A stretch of 64,000 bases of DNA from Hyphomicrobium sp. (GCA_019751875.1 JAIEMV010000001.1:337991-401990), one strand, 5' to 3'; counted from the first letter of the stretch, positions 44,328-54,037 are shown. Numbers and translations are program-made. Notes: generated from the sequence alone by a model not told the origin.

Positions 44328-44562
44328 TGGACCCTCTCAAGACGATTTCATCGCGTTCCCACATTCGGCACGGTGGAACCTTTTGGCGGTCGAGGAGGGC
44401 CCGCATATCCGCGATCTCACCAAGCTCCTCGGAAAGCAAGACCAAAAGAACAACCCCAAACGCATCCGTCCAAAGATAGCGGAGGCCATTAGGCCAAATG
44501 TGGTGGACCCTCATCCAAGTCAGCTTTTTCAGAACATAGTCTGTGTTCGGCTTTATCGGCAT
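44302..44562 (-). CDS. small protein coupled to the methyltransferase-esterase fusion
   Basis: 86-residue protein beginning PIKPNTDYVLKKLTWMR. It has one possible membrane segment (RYLWTDAFGVVLLVLLSEEL) and a charged C-terminal part. ATG 44562 has GGGGAC eight bases upstream, and its end overlaps the fusion gene start by 26 bases. Basic and aromatic N-terminus plus a single hydrophobic helix suggest a membrane-associated small protein. No family is recognised. The pairing with the fusion gene is the only functional clue. Confidence 0.6.
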   Translation of the reverse strand: MPIKPNTDYVLKKLTWMRVHHIWPNGLRYLWTDAFGVVLLVLLSEELGEIADMRALLDRQKVPPCRMWERDEIVLRGSNAWNERAA

Positions 44563-44750
44563 TTCGTCCCCACAACGCTTCGAAGCACGTTCGCGATCAT
44601 AGCTCTGGACTTGGCAATGTTGCTCTCTCAGAACTGATGTGGGACAGCAGCGACGCCCGCGCCGATCTCCTTGATGTTGCGTGCGTTCCAATTCATGTTT
44701 CGGCGAGAGACCGAAGAGATTATGGTCGCAGACGAAATGCGAGTGAGCGC

Positions 44751-45734
44751 ATGAAAGCGATGGTCCTCACACGAGTCGGCGAGGCCTTGCAGCTGATCGA
44801 GCGGCCGACGCCTGTTCCGGGACCAGGGCAGGTCCTTGTAAAAATTACAGCATGCGGGGTTTGCCGTACGGATCTGCATCTTGTCGACGGCGAGCTTGAA
44901 AATCCGGCCCTGCCCATCATCCCCGGACACGAGATCGTGGGTCACGTCGCAGAGCACGGAGCCGGCGTTTTCGACCTTCGAATCGGTCAGCGTGTCGGCA
45001 TTCCCTGGCTCGGGGGGACGTGTACTTCCTGCCGTTTTTGCGCCACGGGGCGTGAAAACCTGTGTGATGAAGCTCGATTCACCGGCTACACGCTCGACGG
45101 CGGCTATGCCGAATACACGGTTGCTTCTTCTGACTACTGCTTTCCACTCGAAACGCCTCTTCCCGATGTCGAGGCGGCGCCACTCCTTTGTGCAGGTCTC
45201 ATCGGCTATCGGTGCTTGCGCTTTGCTGGCGACGCACGGCAGCTCGGCATCTACGGCTTCGGCGCGGCCGCCCATATCATCGCCCAGGTTGCGATACACC
45301 AGGGTCGTCAAGTGTTCGCCTTCACACGCCCGGGCGACAAGCTTGCGCAGGAGTTTGCGCGCAAGTTGGGAGCCGTGTGGGCGGGCGACTCGGAAGAAAC
45401 CGCGCCTGAAAAGCTCGATGCCGCAATCGTCTTCGCGCCAGTCGGCCCGCTTGTGCCGCTCGCTTTGAAGGCGGTCAATAAAGGCGGAACAGTCGTTCTT
45501 GGCGGCGTTCACATGAGCGATATTCCAGCCATGCCTTATGCGATCCTATGGGGCGAGCGCCGCCTTCAGTCGGTCGCCAACTTGACGCGCCAGGATGCCG
45601 TCGATTTTCTGAATACCACTAAGCAAATGTCGATCAGTACCCGGGTCGAACCCATGCCACTTGCCGAAGCAAATACCGCGCTCAATCGCCTGAGATCTGG
45701 CAACGTCACAGGTGCCATCGTGCTCGTGCCGTGA
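44751..45734 (+). CDS. zinc-dependent alcohol dehydrogenase
   Basis: 327-residue medium-chain dehydrogenase. Catalytic zinc ligands are Cys38 (GVCRTDLH) and His60 (PGHE), with a third Cys in LLCAGLIGYR. The structural zinc loop is GTCTSCRFCATGRENLC (four Cys). The cofactor fold has GIYGFGAAAHI. It resembles the AdhA/AdhP type that oxidises or reduces small alcohols and aldehydes. ATG 44751 has only a weak GAG upstream. It is divergent from the small gene and methyltransferase-esterase fusion, so they share a regulatory region. Confidence 0.9.
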   Translation: MKAMVLTRVGEALQLIERPTPVPGPGQVLVKITACGVCRTDLHLVDGELENPALPIIPGHEIVGHVAEHGAGVFDLRIGQRVGIPWLGGTCTSCRFCATGRENLCDEARFTGYTLDGGYAEYTVASSDYCFPLETPLPDVEAAPLLCAGLIGYRCLRFAGDARQLGIYGFGAAAHIIAQVAIHQGRQVFAFTRPGDKLAQEFARKLGAVWAGDSEETAPEKLDAAIVFAPVGPLVPLALKAVNKGGTVVLGGVHMSDIPAMPYAILWGERRLQSVANLTRQDAVDFLNTTKQMSISTRVEPMPLAEANTALNRLRSGNVTGAIVLVP

Positions 45735-45769
45735 CGTCAGAGCTGTGTATGACATCGGAGTGCTGCTCA

Positions 45770-45949
45770 ATGCGTCAGTTGAATTTGAACAAAGCCTCTA
45801 TGTTGATTGAGCCAGGGCCAGTGGTTCTCGTCACGACATGGGACGGGAGCAAAAACAACATCATGGCTATCTCTTGGACCATGGTTGTAAAGCTCGAAGT
45901 CCGGCGGAGATCGAAAAGACGTGATGCGTATCGCGACCTTCAACGTTGA
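45770..45949 (+). pseudogene. flavin reductase-like gene, 3'-truncated
   Basis: The first 40 codons read MRQLNLNKASMLIEPGPVVLVTT, then DGSKNNIMAISWTMVV, the N-terminus of an FMN-binding flavin reductase family protein (normally about 180-200 residues). After VVK the sequence turns into an unrelated Arg-rich tail that overlaps the start of the next gene, so the break is near 45,890. No other part of the gene is present nearby. Confidence 0.7.
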
Positions 45950-46901
45950 CAATTTGGATTTGCCGCCCAGATCAGAGATCTCGCTCGACGATCGCATCTC
46001 GATCTTGAGACCTCAGCTGAAGCGGCTAAGGGCGGATATTCTGTGCCTGCAGGAAATCAATGGACAACATCTTGCAGCGGGCGGACCTCGCACGCTTCTA
46101 GCGCTCGACAAACTATTAGAGGGCACCATCTATCAGTCGTACGCACGCGCAGTGTCGGCATCGAGCCCTGGTGGCGGAGTGGCCGACGTCCACAACTTGG
46201 TCACGCTTTCTCGATGGCCAATTCTGAATTTTCAGTCGATCCGGAACACCCTGGTCCCGCTCCTGTCCTATCGCCCGTTGACCTCGATACCGCCCGCTGC
46301 TGAACCACTGAAGATCGCATTTGAACGGCCTATCCTGGTAGCGGACATCGAAGCCGCGTCAGGTCGAGTGGTGACCGTGATCAACGTGCATTACCGGGCG
46401 CCGATCGCCGCACCAGTTCCAGGTCAGAAGGAAAATGCCTCCGTTTGGCGGTCGGTGTCAGGCTGGGCTGAAGGCTATGCCATTGCCGCCTGGAAGCGGA
46501 CAGCACAGGCATTGGAGACGCGCCTTGTCATCGACGGCCTTCTGGAAACGGACGCATCACGCTTCATCATCGTTGCAGGCGACTTCAACGCCGAGGACCA
46601 CGAGACCCCTCTAAAAATTCTTATTGGCGCCGAAGAAGATACAGGCAACGGGCGTCTGGCCGAGCGTACCCTCGTGGTTCTCGATCGATCGATATCGGAG
46701 GATCGGCGTTTCAGCGTACTTCATCACGGCCGCGCACAGATGCTGGACCACATTCTCGCAAGCTGGCAAAGCCTCGCTCATTTTCGTGGGATAGAGGCGC
46801 ACAATGAAACTTTGGCCGACGAACTCGTGAGCTTCACTCGGGTGCGAAAAGAGCCCGGTTCGCCCCACGCCCCCATCGTGGCCGAGTTCGATGTTCCGTG
46901 A
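45924..46901 (+). CDS. endonuclease/exonuclease/phosphatase (EEP) family protein
   Basis: 325-residue EEP fold protein. RIATFNVDNLD at the start, DILCLQEINGQ (metal-binding Glu), VINVHYRA, the catalytic GDFNAEDHE and the final PHAPIVAEF are the expected motifs in order. ATG 45924 is preceded by an in-frame GTG at 45921. There is no signal peptide, so it is probably cytoplasmic. Substrate could be DNA, a phospholipid or a phosphoinositide; the sequence does not tell. It abuts the truncated flavin-reductase remnant. Confidence 0.85.
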   Translation: MRIATFNVDNLDLPPRSEISLDDRISILRPQLKRLRADILCLQEINGQHLAAGGPRTLLALDKLLEGTIYQSYARAVSASSPGGGVADVHNLVTLSRWPILNFQSIRNTLVPLLSYRPLTSIPPAAEPLKIAFERPILVADIEAASGRVVTVINVHYRAPIAAPVPGQKENASVWRSVSGWAEGYAIAAWKRTAQALETRLVIDGLLETDASRFIIVAGDFNAEDHETPLKILIGAEEDTGNGRLAERTLVVLDRSISEDRRFSVLHHGRAQMLDHILASWQSLAHFRGIEAHNETLADELVSFTRVRKEPGSPHAPIVAEFDVP

Positions 46902-47379
46902 ACCCGAAAGGCATCAACACCGGCCACTTCGGCCCTTCCGGTCGTGGATTCGGGTTTGCGGTGTGAAATGCGGGCTCGCTCAGAGCGGCATGCGATTGAT
47001 TGAATTCCGCGGCATGACGCTACCTTGAGTCTGCAATCACTGAGACGAAAAGCAGAGATAGCGGACATTGAACGGCTGTGCCTTCGCAGCTTTAAGAGCC
47101 GGAACGTCAAATCCGCTCCACTGTCAGCAGCGGTTATCTTCAGGATGTCAACGATGGGCCGCTGCGCTACGACAGCGGAGAAGAATATGCACGTTCCACT
47201 CGTGCTCTTTACCGTGAGAACTTCAAAATCCAATTCAATTGGTTCAACATTGTCATTCGTAATATGAATTGACCGACCGCGAACGGCAAAGTCACGAACG
47301 TGTGCTGCGCAGAGTCTGGGTGTGCATGTCACGTTCGTTCGCTAGACTTTCCTCACCCTTACAGGAGAGGAGCACACTC
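46902..47379. other. 478-base stretch without a clear gene
   Basis: Open frames exist on both strands, including a 184-codon minus-strand one reaching back into the EEP gene, but none has a convincing start or family. An 8-bp inverted repeat AACCCGAA/TTCGGGTT lies just after the EEP stop. GGAGAGG before 47380 is the ribosome-binding site of the sulfatase gene. The stretch may be decayed sequence. Confidence 0.4.
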
Positions 47380-49479
47380 ATGACCACGCGCCGCGATTTC
47401 ATTCAGTCCGTCCCTGCGGTCGGAACCGCCTTCGCGCTTGGTGCGATGCAGCTTGGTGAGACCGCCACGGCTGCGACGGCCCCAAAACCGCTCGAAGGCC
47501 ATTTCCACCCCAAGGGCAAGGCGCCATCGAGCCACACGATGGAGGCCATCAGGCGGTCCTCGGGCAACCTTCCCCTCGGCGACACGCGCGACTTCGAGGA
47601 GCTGAATAAGGGCTTCATCGCGCCGATGCCGGATCTCATCATCAAAGCCGATGCGGGCCATGACGCTGTCGACATGAAGCGCTTCCAGTTCCTCAACGAG
47701 GACCGCGAGTTCGACAGCATCCATCCCTCGATGTTGCGGATTGCCAAGCTGAACAACAACTACGGGCTCTATGAGGTGATCCCCGGCATCTACCAGGTGC
47801 GCGGCGTCGATCTCTCCGACATCACCTTCGTCCGCGGCAAGACTGGCTGGATCGTTTTCGATCCGTTGGTCACGGCCGAGGCGGTGCGCGCCGCGACGAA
47901 ACTATTCCAGGAGAAGGTCGGAGAAGGCCGTCCCATAACGGCGGTTGTCTACTCACATACCCATGGCGATCACTGGGGCGGTGTGCGCGGTCTCGATCTC
48001 AAGAACGAGGACGTTGCCTCCGGCAAGGTGCAGATCATCGCGCCCGTCGACTTCATGGACTTCACCGTGGCCGAGAACGTGTTTGCCGGCAACGCCATGA
48101 ACCGGCGGCTATTCTATCAGTACGGCTTGCTGCTTCCCGTGTCCCCGCATGGCTTCGTCACGCAGGGTCTGGGACACAAGATCTCTGCCGGCGCGACTGG
48201 CCTCATCGCGCCGAACCGCCTTGTTTCGGAGCCGATCGAGGAGTTCGAGGTCGACGGCGTGCGGATGATCTTCCAGAACACGCCGAACACCGAAGCGCCG
48301 CGCGAGATGAACACTTATTTTCCTGATTTGAAGGCCCTGTGGATGGCCGAAAACGTCACGGCGACGCTGCACAACATCTACACGCTGCGCGGGGCGCAGG
48401 TGCGCGATGCGCTGCGCTGGTCGAAGTACATCAACGAAGCGCTGCATCGCTTCGGCAAGGAGGCCGAGGTGATGTTCGCATCGCATCACTGGCCGCGCTG
48501 GGGCAATGAACGCATCCAGGAAGTGCTGCGCGACCAGCGTGATCTCTACGCGCACATGAACAACCAGGTGCTGCATTTCGCTAACCAGGGTGTCACGATC
48601 AATCAGATTCACAACGTCTACAGGCTGCCGGAGTCGATCCTGCAGAAGTGGCATTGTCGCGGCTATCATGGTTCGCCGGAGCACAACTCGCGAGGTGTTA
48701 TCCAGCGCTTCCTCGGGTTTTGGGACTGCAACCCCGCGACGCTCGTGCCGTTGTCACCCGAGGACTCAGCCCCGCTCTATGTCGAGATGATGGGCGGTTC
48801 CGCGAAGATCATGGCGCGCGGGCAAGAACTCTTCAATGAGGGCAAGTATCTGCTGGCGATGGAGATCGTCAACAAGCTGGTGCAGGCTGAACCGCAAAAC
48901 GAAGCGGCGAAGGACCTGCTCGCCGACATCTTCGAGCAGCTTGGCTACCAGCAGGAGAATCCGGGCCTGCGCAACAGCTACCTCTCGGGCGCGTATGAAC
49001 TCCGCTCCGGCATTCCGCAGGGCGAGATGGTCGACACGTCGAGCCCGGACGTGGTCCGCGCCATGTCGACCGAGCTGTTCCTCAACTTCCTCGGCATCAA
49101 GATGGATAGCCGCAAGGCGGAAGGGCTGCGCTTTGTCATGAACCTCGTAACGCCGGACAACGGCGAGAAGTTTCTGATCGAGCTTGAGAATGCGACACTC
49201 ACCAACATAAAGGGCTTCCAAGCCGAGAAGCCGGACCTTACGCTCACCATCAACCGCTCCGATCTCGAGCTTACTATGATGGGCGCAAAAAAGCTCGAGG
49301 ACCAGCTGAAGGACGGAACTGCCAAAGCGGAGGGCGACGTGAGCATCCTCGGCAAGCTGGCGGCGACAATGGTTGAGTTTGATCCGCGCTTCGAGGTAAT
49401 GCCGGGCACGAAGGCGCGCACGACGCAGGTTGCGGCCGATCCCTACGAGGCCGAGATCGGCGCGATCATCCCCGAATAG
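47380..49479 (+). CDS. linear alkyl sulfatase, exported by Tat (SdsA1/YjcS type)
   Basis: 699-residue metallo-beta-lactamase-fold sulfatase that hydrolyses alkyl sulfates to alcohol and sulfate. The Tat signal is TTRRDFIQSV with a cleavage region near ETATA. The zinc motif SHTHGDHWGG gives HxHxDH, and the following hundreds of residues (AENVTATLHNIYTLRG, ASHHWPRWGN) are characteristic of SdsA1. A dimerisation domain follows, and a C-terminal SCP2-like lipid-binding domain covers about the last 130 residues. The AGGAGAGG site precedes ATG 47380. It is expected in the periplasm, where it would release sulfate or carbon from surfactants. Confidence 0.93.
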   Translation: MTTRRDFIQSVPAVGTAFALGAMQLGETATAATAPKPLEGHFHPKGKAPSSHTMEAIRRSSGNLPLGDTRDFEELNKGFIAPMPDLIIKADAGHDAVDMKRFQFLNEDREFDSIHPSMLRIAKLNNNYGLYEVIPGIYQVRGVDLSDITFVRGKTGWIVFDPLVTAEAVRAATKLFQEKVGEGRPITAVVYSHTHGDHWGGVRGLDLKNEDVASGKVQIIAPVDFMDFTVAENVFAGNAMNRRLFYQYGLLLPVSPHGFVTQGLGHKISAGATGLIAPNRLVSEPIEEFEVDGVRMIFQNTPNTEAPREMNTYFPDLKALWMAENVTATLHNIYTLRGAQVRDALRWSKYINEALHRFGKEAEVMFASHHWPRWGNERIQEVLRDQRDLYAHMNNQVLHFANQGVTINQIHNVYRLPESILQKWHCRGYHGSPEHNSRGVIQRFLGFWDCNPATLVPLSPEDSAPLYVEMMGGSAKIMARGQELFNEGKYLLAMEIVNKLVQAEPQNEAAKDLLADIFEQLGYQQENPGLRNSYLSGAYELRSGIPQGEMVDTSSPDVVRAMSTELFLNFLGIKMDSRKAEGLRFVMNLVTPDNGEKFLIELENATLTNIKGFQAEKPDLTLTINRSDLELTMMGAKKLEDQLKDGTAKAEGDVSILGKLAATMVEFDPRFEVMPGTKARTTQVAADPYEAEIGAIIPE

Positions 49480-49539
49480 CAGCGGACTGCGGGGCGGCCA
49501 GCTTGGCCGCCCTAACTTCGTTGATCATTGAGGGCAGAC

Positions 49540-49644
49540 GTGGTGGATGCGGCTCTACTGCTTGGCGGGTTCGCGTTGCCGGTCATCGGTGGCAAAATGC
49601 TTGTGCGAGGTCGCCGAAAAGTTGGGGATGTCACCCCCTTCTGA
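49540..49644 (+). CDS. possible 34-residue membrane peptide
   Basis: GTG 49540 follows TTGAGGGCAG, a good ribosome-binding site. The frame encodes one hydrophobic segment (ALLLGGFALPVIGGKML) and a basic tail (RGRRKVG). It lies 60 bases after the sulfatase stop. It is too short to judge by content, so it is reported as a candidate only. Confidence 0.25.
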   Translation: MVDAALLLGGFALPVIGGKMLVRGRRKVGDVTPF

Positions 49645-50025
49645 TCGGTCTGTCTCTTTTTTGGTCAATCCCATCAAAGCTAGCCGTTAGAATTGCAACG
49701 ACCAATCCTCCGATTGACAGCGGATTTTACGCGGTCTCTCGGGAACCCATTAGCCGAACACGTGCCGACATTTAAGTCTTAGCTGCATAAGCAAAGCCAA
49801 CGCGATTTGGCTCAAGGTCATCGCGGTGCCATTCAAATACATTGCCTATCCGATACTAAAACCGCATTGGCGTGCATTGAGCTCTCATTTGAACGACAGT
49901 CATTGAGGTGCTTTGATCTGAGAGTTCGAAATACCAGAGAGTGTGTTGTGCGCTTACAACAACAATAGCGAGCGGAGTCGCGTAGCATTCTCATTGGTTT
50001 TGGCGGCGGTTAGAACAGGTGCGCA
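49645..50025. other. intergenic region before the barrel protein
   Basis: Moderately AT-rich, with no credible open frame longer than 60 codons. It contains TTGA half-sites but no complete FNR box, and no clear promoter for the next gene. Confidence 0.4.
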
Positions 50026-50949
50026 ATGAGAAGTAGGCAGTCGAAGTGGGCCACGGTCACGTTGCTGCTAATCTCGTTACACCAAGTCGCTGGGAGTGGC
50101 GTTGTACGCGCTGCTGAAGTTGGTGCCGTGTCGCAAAGCGCTTCCGACACTTGGGCGTTTTCATTTACGACCTATGCTTGGACTCCCTGGATATCAGGAG
50201 ATCTCACGATCAAAGGACGGTCGTTCGATGTGGACATCACGGCTGGTCAGGTGCTCGATGCGCTCGACTGGTCCGGCATTCCAGCCTGGTTTAGCTACGC
50301 GGAAGCCCGCAAAGGACGCCTCACCCTCTTCAATGACATTGCGTATGCCAAACTCTCTGACTCGAATGACTTCGCAAAATCCGGACCTCTCGGTGCGGTC
50401 ACGCTGACGGGAAACGTCGCGGCAGAGTACGAGCAAGCCATCGTGGAAGTGGGCGCGGCTTATGAGATCTGGTCGGGTGATCATCCGGGCTGGGGACCGT
50501 CGGCGTTCGATATCCTGGTGGGCGGCCGGTATTGGCACCAGGACGCAACGGTGTCCGCAGTCGCGTCGTTAAACGGAGTGCCCCCCGGTCCTCCTACCCT
50601 TCCGCCGGGGCTGGATGTCGATTTTGGAAGAGATCGGGTTTTTGCCCGATCCGGCTCGAAGGACTGGGTCGATCCGTTCATAGGCGCGCGGCTTCGCCAG
50701 CAGCTTGCGCCGGGGCAGAACCTGACCGTGCGCGGCGATGTCGGCGGCTTTGATGTCGGTAGCGATTTCACCTGGCAGGTCATCGCGACCTACGATTTCC
50801 GGCTCTGCGTCACGGACCGCTACGTCGTTGACGGTTATCTCGGCTACCGCGCCCTCTCCGTCGACTACTCTGAAGGATCGGGTGTAAACCGATACGAGTT
50901 CGACGCCATCCAACAAGGGCCAGTGATGGGGGCGACACTCCGTTTTTGA
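50026..50949 (+). CDS. outer-membrane beta-barrel protein
   Basis: 307-residue exported protein. Signal peptide 1-29 ends VVRAAE. The mature chain shows alternating aromatic and polar strands (WAFSFTTYAWTPWISGDLTI, RLTLFNDIAYAKL, FDILVGGRYWHQDA, YVVDGYLGYRALSVDYS) and ends in Phe (GATLRF), as outer-membrane barrels do. Strand count is about eight to twelve. No specific function or substrate is evident. Its codon use matches the other accessory genes. Confidence 0.8.
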   Translation: MRSRQSKWATVTLLLISLHQVAGSGVVRAAEVGAVSQSASDTWAFSFTTYAWTPWISGDLTIKGRSFDVDITAGQVLDALDWSGIPAWFSYAEARKGRLTLFNDIAYAKLSDSNDFAKSGPLGAVTLTGNVAAEYEQAIVEVGAAYEIWSGDHPGWGPSAFDILVGGRYWHQDATVSAVASLNGVPPGPPTLPPGLDVDFGRDRVFARSGSKDWVDPFIGARLRQQLAPGQNLTVRGDVGGFDVGSDFTWQVIATYDFRLCVTDRYVVDGYLGYRALSVDYSEGSGVNRYEFDAIQQGPVMGATLRF

Positions 50950-51283
50950 GTCCTGCGATCAGCAAGGCAACTCCAGCCTAGTTCAGCGCGACACTCGGCC
51001 TGTTTGAGGCCGGGCTTGAGGCGCGGCTGGTGCGCAGTCCGGGTTCAGGATCGGCATTCGGTGGGCCATGCGGGGGAGATGAGGCGGCGAAAGTTATCGC
51101 TACCGGTGTGCCAACCCGCCCTCTTGCTCGCGTCAAAAATCCAAGTGGCCAGCCTTCGTCAAGGCGACGGCGCGCTGGCCCGCCGCAAGACACCACCTGA
51201 CGCGCCATGGACTATTGCCGGACGGACCGGCATGTTCTGCGCCTTGATGGATGTTGCTCGCAGACTCGCGGGAAGGATTTTGC
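50950..51283. other. intergenic region, 334 bases
   Basis: No recognised gene, repeat or regulatory palindrome. A plus-strand open stretch (FEAGLEARLVRSPGSGSAFGG...) has no start and no family resemblance. GGAAGG at 51271 is the ribosome-binding site of the next gene. Confidence 0.4.
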
Positions 51284-54037
51284 ATGTCGGCATCGTCGCC
51301 GCATTTCGGGGTTGTGAAAGATCGGGATGCGAAGTCCTGGCATGCGATGCCACGCACTCAAGTGTGCAACATTCTGGCTACGCCTTCTGACGGGCTCTCA
51401 CCGGTCGAGGCAAGCCGAAGGCTTGCGGAAGGCGGGCGGAACTGCCTGCCTGCGCCCCCGCAGCAGTCGGCCTTGCGCAGGTTGCTCGCACAATTCGACA
51501 ATTTCCTGCTGCAGGTTCTCTTGGGCGCGTGCGCCATCATGGCGGCGATCGGTCACTATACGGACGCTGGCGTCGTGCTCGCAGTCGTCCTCGTCAATGC
51601 GCTCATGGGCTTTGTCCAGGAAGGCAAAGCAGAGCAGGCGATCCGCGCGATTCAACACATGGTCTGCGCCAACGCCGCGGTGCTGCGAGGCGGGGTTCGG
51701 CTGACCGTCCCGGCTGAGACACTGGTGCCTGGCGATCTCGTGCTCGTGGAATCGGGCGATCGTGTACCGGCTGATCTGCGCCTACTCAGGGTCAAGAACC
51801 TTCAGATCGACGAAGCGGCACTCACGGGGGAGTCCGTGCCGGTCGCGAAACAGACGGATCCCATCAGCGACGGCGCATCTCTCGGCGATCGCAGTTCGAT
51901 GGCGTATTCGGGCACCCTCGTCACCTGCGGGCAGGGGGACGGAATCGTGGTGGCAACGGGTGCCGCAACAGAGATCGGCCGCATCAGCAGCATGCTTGCC
52001 AAAGTGGAGCCGATAGAGACCCCGTTGCTTCGGCACATGACCCAATTCGCGCGCACATTGACGGTTGCCATTCTCTCGATCGCAACTGTGATTTTCGTGT
52101 TCGGCGTGCTGGTTCGGGACCAGCCGGTTGCGGATCTGTTTCTGGCGGTGGTGACACTGGCTGTTGCCGCCATCCCGGAGGCACTGCCGGCCGTTCTGAC
52201 GATTGCCATGGCGATCGGTGTGCAGCGGATGGCGAAACGGCGGGCTCTCATCCGGCGCCTGCCGGCCGTCGAAACGCTCGGATCGGTGTCGGTCATCTGT
52301 TCAGACAAGACGGGAACACTGACGCGCAACGAGATGACAGCGGCAGCGGTTGCGACAGCCGAGCACACCTATAAGGTCAGCGGAGCCGGGTACGCGCCGC
52401 TGGGGAGCTTTAATCTAGGTGGTCGCGAGGTTGTTGCAGACAGTGATGCCGTCTTGATCGAGGCGGTCCGGGCCGCCATCCTCTGCAATGATGCAGACCT
52501 GCAGCAAGGCGACAGCGGCTGGACCGTTGCCGGCGATCCCATGGAAGGGGCACTGCTCACGCTTGCTCTAAAGGCCGGTGTCCAAGCCGAGTGCGCCCGG
52601 AAAGAGTTTCCACGAGCCGACATCATTCCGTTCGAATCCGAGCACCGCTTCATGGCGACTCTGCACGATGATCGGTGTGGCCACGCCATCATCTGTGTCA
52701 AGGGCGCGCCGGAGCGCGTGCTTGCCATGTGCAGCTTGGAGCGAACCGCAGCGGGCGATCGGCCGCTCGACACGGATGCTTGGGCGGAGCGGATCAACGG
52801 CATGGCTGGTAAGGGCCAGCGGATCCTGGGTGTCGCAGTGAAGAGCGCCGCAGAGGGAAGGACGTCACTCAGTGTTGACGATGTCGGCAGCGGTCTGGTC
52901 TTGCTCGGAATGTTCGCCATGGTCGATCCGCCGCGAGAAGAAGCCATTGCAGCCGTTGCGGAGTGCCGCGCTGCCGGCATTCGCGTGAAGATGATAACGG
53001 GCGATCACGCGGTCACCGCGCGTGCGATCGCGCAAGAGCTTGGTTTTGCAAACACGGCGCAGGCTCTGACCGGGCCAGAGATCGAGACCTTGTCGGACAG
53101 TCAGCTTGTCGAGCAGGTGGCGAGCGTCGACGTATTTGCGCGGACAAGCCCCGAGCACAAGCTGAGGCTCGTGCAAGCGTTGCAGGCGCGCGGGGCGGTT
53201 GTAGCGATGACAGGCGACGGAGTGAACGATGCTCCGGCCTTGAAACAGGCCGACGTCGGGGTGGCGATGGGCATCAAGGGAACGGAAGCTGCCAAGGAGG
53301 CAGCCCAAGTCGTCCTTGCAGACGACAATTTTGCTTCCATCGCCAACGCGGTTCGCGAGGGGCGGACGGTTTATGACAATCTCAAGAAGACGATCGCGTT
53401 CTTTTTGCCGATCAATGGTGGGGAGTCGCTCAGCATCGTCGTGGCTATCCTCATCGGGGTGACGCTTCCGATCACGCCGTTGCAGATCCTGTGGATCAAC
53501 ATGGTGAGTTCACTTTGCCTTGCGCTGGCGTTGGCCTTCGAACCAACAGAGCCGGATGCTATGACCCGGCCGCCGCGCTCGCCCGACGAAGCTATTCTCT
53601 CAAGCTTTCTGGTCTGGCGTATCGTGTTCGTATCAGCCTTGTTCCTCAGCGGCGTTTTCGGGGTGTTCGGTTGGGCGCTGGCGCAAGGGTTCGAGATCGA
53701 GAAGGCGCGCACACTGGCCGTCAATACGCTGGTGATCATGGAAGTGTTTTATCTTTTCAGCGTGCGGTTCCTGCGAACACCGTCGCTCACTCTCCAGGGG
53801 GTATTCGGCACACCCGTCGTGCTGGCTTCGGTGGCGGCCGTCGTGCTTCTGCAACTGCTGTTTACCTATGCGCCCTTCATGGGAGCGTTTTTCGAGACGC
53901 GGCCGATCAATCTCGCGGAAGCGTGGCCTGCGATCATGGCGGGCGTTTTGCTATTTCTCATTCTCGAAGGCGAGAAAGCCATCCGGCACCGCTGGGATCG
54001 GAATTTCCTATCGAACTTTGTGAGGTCGGCAGAGTAG
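51284..54037 (+). CDS. P2-type cation-transporting ATPase
   Basis: 917-residue P-type ATPase with the layout of calcium- or sodium/potassium-type pumps. The N-terminal cation-ATPase domain begins WHAMPRTQV; the actuator motif is LTGESVPV, helix 4 carries AAIPEALPAV, CSDKTGTLTRNEM bears the phosphorylated Asp, and GDGVNDAPALKQADVG is the hinge. A C-terminal set of helices includes PLQILWINMVSSLCLALAL. The bacterial members pump Ca, Mg, Na or K; the ion is not settled here. It is followed 120 bases later by a ZIP transporter, so the pair may act in metal balance. Confidence 0.92.
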   Translation: MSASSPHFGVVKDRDAKSWHAMPRTQVCNILATPSDGLSPVEASRRLAEGGRNCLPAPPQQSALRRLLAQFDNFLLQVLLGACAIMAAIGHYTDAGVVLAVVLVNALMGFVQEGKAEQAIRAIQHMVCANAAVLRGGVRLTVPAETLVPGDLVLVESGDRVPADLRLLRVKNLQIDEAALTGESVPVAKQTDPISDGASLGDRSSMAYSGTLVTCGQGDGIVVATGAATEIGRISSMLAKVEPIETPLLRHMTQFARTLTVAILSIATVIFVFGVLVRDQPVADLFLAVVTLAVAAIPEALPAVLTIAMAIGVQRMAKRRALIRRLPAVETLGSVSVICSDKTGTLTRNEMTAAAVATAEHTYKVSGAGYAPLGSFNLGGREVVADSDAVLIEAVRAAILCNDADLQQGDSGWTVAGDPMEGALLTLALKAGVQAECARKEFPRADIIPFESEHRFMATLHDDRCGHAIICVKGAPERVLAMCSLERTAAGDRPLDTDAWAERINGMAGKGQRILGVAVKSAAEGRTSLSVDDVGSGLVLLGMFAMVDPPREEAIAAVAECRAAGIRVKMITGDHAVTARAIAQELGFANTAQALTGPEIETLSDSQLVEQVASVDVFARTSPEHKLRLVQALQARGAVVAMTGDGVNDAPALKQADVGVAMGIKGTEAAKEAAQVVLADDNFASIANAVREGRTVYDNLKKTIAFFLPINGGESLSIVVAILIGVTLPITPLQILWINMVSSLCLALALAFEPTEPDAMTRPPRSPDEAILSSFLVWRIVFVSALFLSGVFGVFGWALAQGFEIEKARTLAVNTLVIMEVFYLFSVRFLRTPSLTLQGVFGTPVVLASVAAVVLLQLLFTYAPFMGAFFETRPINLAEAWPAIMAGVLLFLILEGEKAIRHRWDRNFLSNFVRSAE

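Noticed and set aside
44670-44710. FNR box in the divergent region before the alcohol dehydrogenase (TTGATGTTGCGTGC)
   Set aside because: Only one half-site fits; the second half lacks the ATCAA pattern.
46778-47332. Long minus-strand open frame (184 codons) over the EEP gene end and the following gap
   Set aside because: It overlaps a confident gene, has no ribosome-binding site or recognised family, and its third-codon base use is not gene-like.
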